Shown: in pieces, positions 6,877-8,690 of the stretch | Numbering within the stretch: position 1 is the stretch's first letter | How the letters are laid out: every line of letters starts with the position of its first letter | Assembly: GCA_012523155.1 (NCBI GenBank) | Contig: JAAYJB010000300.1 | Coordinates: 1 to 8,690, forward strand | Reading direction: 5' to 3' | DNA from: Synergistaceae bacterium | GTDB taxonomy: Bacteria > Synergistota > Synergistia > Synergistales > Aminobacteriaceae | Length of the DNA stretch: 8,690 nt | Program-made: the position numbers and the translations under genes | The notes under the pieces: generated by a model | The model's input: the letters and a program-made list of their open reading frames with translations, nothing else | What the model was told of the DNA's origin: nothing | Databases searched by the model: none

Positions 6877-7692
6877 ATGAAAAATACGGTTTTAGCCGGA
6901 TTTCGCGGCCCTTACTGTACGTACTCGCTTCCCGCCGAACAGGTGCAGGCGTTTTCCGCCATCCGGCGCGCGCAGGCCTTGTGTGCCCTCACCGATGTCA
7001 GGATTGAATTCGCCAGGGTCACCGTCAGGGAAAAGCTCAAGGCAACGATCAAAATGATGAAGCTTCTGAAATGGAATGCACCTATTCTTCACCAGCATGT
7101 GAGAAAGGCTCTCGAAGAAACAGACGCCGCCGAAAAGGTCGATCTCCTTATGGGGATAGAAGGTGCAGTGAGCAGGAGGATCTACGAGGAATGGGCCTTG
7201 CGTCTTCCCCCCGAATTCGCTTTCAGCGGAAGAAACCGCAGGCCTCCCCTTGATCCCGTGAACGCCTATATATCTTATTGCAATTCCATCCTCTACTCGC
7301 TGTGCGTCCCGCCGTTGGCGAAAGCGGGGCTCAACACGGCGGTCGGGTTTCTTCACGAGCCCGGTGCCCGTCGCCACAGTCTTTCCCTAGACATGGCAGA
7401 GGGGATCAAGCCGGTTCTTTCCGAATACACGCTTGGTCTGATGATAAAGAAAAAATACTTTTCCCCGGATATGGCGGAAACGACATCCTCCGGATGTTTT
7501 CTGAACCTTCAGGGAAGAAAGGTCGCCAGGTACGCCATGAAAAACGCCATGTACGACCTGTTCGGTCAATCGGACCATGACCGGCTGGGGTGGCCTGATT
7601 CTTTCTGGGAAGGAATGAAAGATTATGCCGAAACCCTGGTGAAAAGCGTCGTCCGGGGAAAAGCTTCCCCGGCCTGGAAACACCTGAGATGA
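6877..7692 (+). CDS. cas1: Catalytic Cas1 lacking the N-terminal beta domain
   Basis: This 271-aa protein carries the Cas1 integrase alpha-domain with an intact triad: Glu95 in LMGIEGA, His160 in VGFLHEPGARR, Asp172 in SLSLDMAE. The spacing (65 and 12 residues) is close to E. coli Cas1 (E141, H208, D221). RRPPLDPVNAYISYCNSILY (121-140) is typical of I-B-style Cas1. The usual N-terminal beta domain of ~80-90 residues is missing: only ~28 residues precede the IRRAQ helix where the alpha-domain begins. The frame upstream reads into the Cas4-like gene and is closed by TGA at 6868-6870, so no longer start is available. AGGAGG at 6860-6865 supports the ATG at 6877. It should insert spacers by cleavage-ligation, probably using the other Cas1 as partner. 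Confidence 0.93.
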   Translation: MKNTVLAGFRGPYCTYSLPAEQVQAFSAIRRAQALCALTDVRIEFARVTVREKLKATIKMMKLLKWNAPILHQHVRKALEETDAAEKVDLLMGIEGAVSRRIYEEWALRLPPEFAFSGRNRRPPLDPVNAYISYCNSILYSLCVPPLAKAGLNTAVGFLHEPGARRHSLSLDMAEGIKPVLSEYTLGLMIKKKYFSPDMAETTSSGCFLNLQGRKVARYAMKNAMYDLFGQSDHDRLGWPDSFWEGMKDYAETLVKSVVRGKASPAWKHLR

Positions 7693-7707
7693 AAGGAGTG
7701 TTGTGCC

Positions 7708-7971
7708 ATGCACTGCATCCTCTTCTATGATGTGAATGTGAAACGGCTTTCCCGGTTTCGCCGCCTCATGGAGCAGAAGCTTTTCTGGACGCAGAACAGT
7801 TCCTTCGAGGGAGATCTCTCGGCATCGGAACAGGCATGCCTCAGAAGGGACATAAACAGAACGCTCGATCCCGAAGAGGACTCGGTCATAATGATATGGA
7901 CTCCCTCGCAGACCGCGTGGAAAAAAACGATCCTTGGCCTGGACAAGGGAAAAATGGACCTGATCGCATGA
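7708..7971 (+). CDS. cas2: Cas2, first copy (canonical)
   Basis: This 87-aa protein is a standard-sized Cas2. Cas2 dimers bridge two Cas1 dimers and set spacer length. The first strand CILFYDVN places the conserved Asp at residue 8. LEQ-type helix and strand signatures follow: EQKLFWTQNSSFEGDLSASE (22-41) matches the family 'L..vQNSVFEG.L', and EEDSVIMIW (56-64) matches the 'D.v.iy' strand. The tail KKTILGLDKGKMDLIA (72-87) is like I-B Cas2, where it packs against Cas1. AAAGGAG at 7692-7698 is the ribosome site, overlapping the stop of cas1. The TGA stop overlaps the ATG of the second cas2 (ATGA), implying coupled translation and similar amounts of the two proteins. Confidence 0.95.
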   Translation: MHCILFYDVNVKRLSRFRRLMEQKLFWTQNSSFEGDLSASEQACLRRDINRTLDPEEDSVIMIWTPSQTAWKKTILGLDKGKMDLIA

Positions 7972-8249
7972 AACAGAAAGACTATATCAACCTCGTTGTT
8001 GTGTACGATATCTCAGGCCGCAAGGTCACCAAGGCCCACAAACGACTTTCGGAAAACCTTTACTGGGAACAGAAAAGCGTTTTCCTCGGCGAAACAGGAA
8101 AAGGCGGTGACCGGAAAATAATGACACAGATAAGCGCGATCATAGACGCTAAAGAAGACAGCGTCATCATGTATAAGCTGAACTACCCGTGGAACGCTTC
8201 TGTGGAACGGTGGGGAAAGAAACCTCCGTCGAAAGGGATCGTTGAATAG
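7968..8249 (+). CDS. cas2: Cas2, second diverged copy
   Basis: This 93-aa protein is also Cas2-like. NLVVVYDISG puts the conserved first-strand Asp at residue 14, YWEQKSVFLGETGKGGDRK matches the 'VQNSVFEG' region with QN changed to QK and FEG to FLG, and AKEDSVIMYKL matches the Cas2 'D.viiY' strand. It is clearly homologous to the preceding cas2 but much changed, so it is not a recent duplicate. The ATG at 7968 is set by the ATGA overlap; an in-frame start at 7836 would run deep into the first cas2 and add non-Cas2 sequence. The stop TAG is at 8247-8249, followed at once by a long hairpin. A role in a Cas2 heterodimer is inferred. Confidence 0.9.
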   Translation: MKQKDYINLVVVYDISGRKVTKAHKRLSENLYWEQKSVFLGETGKGGDRKIMTQISAIIDAKEDSVIMYKLNYPWNASVERWGKKPPSKGIVE

Positions 8250-8251
8250 AG

Positions 8252-8306
8252 GCGATCTGGAGAAGAGCGGGGCAATGAAAAGATTCCCCGCTCTTCTCCA
8301 GATCGC
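8252..8306 (+). terminator. Perfect 21-bp hairpin after second cas2
   Basis: The arms at 8252-8272 and 8286-8306 are perfect reverse complements (21 bp, GC-rich near the loop), with a 13-base loop CAATGAAAAGATT. The hairpin starts two bases after the cas2 stop. No T-run follows: the next bases are TCTCCAATATTTTG. It probably ends or stabilises the cas mRNA before the CRISPR leader, but it is not a standard intrinsic terminator, so the type is tentative. Confidence 0.55.
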
Positions 8307-8467
8307 TCTCCAATATTTTGTGAATAAATTCCCGTTCGATTACATTTCAAATTCTTCCTTATTTCATCGTTATTTGCAGGGTGACCAGCAGGAGGTCGTA
8401 ATCCCCCATACATCGTGCCGAAAAGAACTTGCCTCTACCCCTTATGACTGCTACACTGAGAGACAGG
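8307..8467 (+). promoter_or_regulatory. CRISPR leader with possible promoter
   Basis: This non-coding stretch of about 160 bases is more AT-rich than the genes, at least in its first half (to about 8380), and lies between the adaptation genes and the first repeat, as a leader should. A weak sigma-70-like pair, TTGTGA (8318-8323) and TACATT (8341-8346) with 17-base spacing, could drive array transcription on the + strand; each hexamer matches consensus at four of six bases. No other element is clear. The leader ends ...GAGACAGG against the first repeat. Confidence 0.65.
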
Positions 8468-8690
8468 ATTCCAATCGAACCGTTGCGGGGTTGAAACCGA
8501 TTGTGAACGTTCTACATACTGATACTTCTTATTCCAATCGAACCGTTGCGGGGTTGAAACCCCCTCAACCGTGGTGTAAACATAGATCTTTTTCATATTC
8601 CAATCGAACCGTTGCGGGGTTGAAACCTCCACGATTCCTATTCCTTTGGCGAGTTGTTCATATTCCAATCGAACCGTTGCGGGGTTGAAA
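8468..8690 (+). CRISPR. CRISPR array, four 30-base repeats (last cut by window end)
   Basis: Repeats lie at 8468-8497, 8531-8560, 8597-8626 and 8662-8690 (29 of 30 bases visible). They are identical where seen, begin ATTCCAATCGAACC and end GGGGTTGAAAC. The three spacers are 33, 36 and 35 bases (8498-8530, 8561-8596, 8627-8661) and unlike one another. The GAAAC-3' ending and the leader position show transcription on the + strand, with the leader-proximal, newest spacers first. Cas6 cleavage would leave the 8-base tag GTTGAAAC. Length and ending resemble repeats of I-B/III-A systems, and only a short AACC/GGTT stem is possible, consistent with a Cas6 that binds weakly structured repeats. The array continues past the window. 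Confidence 0.98.

Noticed and set aside
5508..7692. The two cas1 genes and the Cas4-like gene being fragments of one broken gene
   Set aside because: Both Cas1 proteins contain equivalent alpha-domain and C-terminal parts, so they are paralogues rather than pieces, and each gene has its own ribosome site and intact frame.
8435..8668. Antisense open frame with repeated VSTPQRFDWN
   Set aside because: The repeated peptide is the reverse translation of the CRISPR repeat.
8242..8688. Open frame running through the leader and array, starting at TTG
   Set aside because: Its end is just translated CRISPR repeats and the start overlaps the cas2 stop; no ribosome site supports it.
1..8690. csm6 ring nuclease/RNase effector, toxin-antitoxin, tRNA or transposon
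   Set aside because: I looked for these and saw none; if csm6 exists it lies outside the window.

Overview
This window holds most of a type III-A (Csm) CRISPR-Cas locus from a GC-rich bacterium, all on the + strand. The organism cannot be fixed from the sequence. Compact operon style, strong Shine-Dalgarno sites and the mix of Csm genes with I-B-like Cas1/Cas2 proteins would fit an anaerobic bacterium (Synergistota is a guess only).

Region 1, interference module (1-5416): the 3' end of cas10/csm1, then csm2, csm3, csm4, csm5, an unassigned RAMP-like gene, and cas6. Gaps are 1 to 29 bases or short overlaps. The Csm proteins form the crRNA-guided complex: Cas10 and Csm4 at the base, Csm3 as RNA-cleaving backbone, Csm2 as small subunit and Csm5 as cap. 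Cas6 cuts the array transcript. No csm6 is seen. A strong intrinsic terminator (5449-5484) closes this module.

Region 2, adaptation module (5508-8249): this is the unusual part. There are two Cas1-related genes. The first (296 aa) has the N-terminal beta domain but a degraded active site. The second (271 aa) keeps the E-H-D catalytic triad but lacks the beta domain. Between them is a small Cas4-like gene that keeps the four iron-sulfur cysteines but has no visible RecB nuclease core. Two dissimilar cas2 genes follow, overlapping by ATGA. This suggests an adaptation complex in which the structural and catalytic roles of Cas1 are divided between paralogues, with a paired Cas2 and a non-nucleolytic Cas4.

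Region 3 (8250-8690): a perfect 21-bp hairpin, an AT-richer leader, then a CRISPR array of four 30-base repeats (the last cut by the window end) with three spacers. The array runs with its leader next to cas2. The three spacers share the same end bases (C at the start, TTC[A/T]T at the end).
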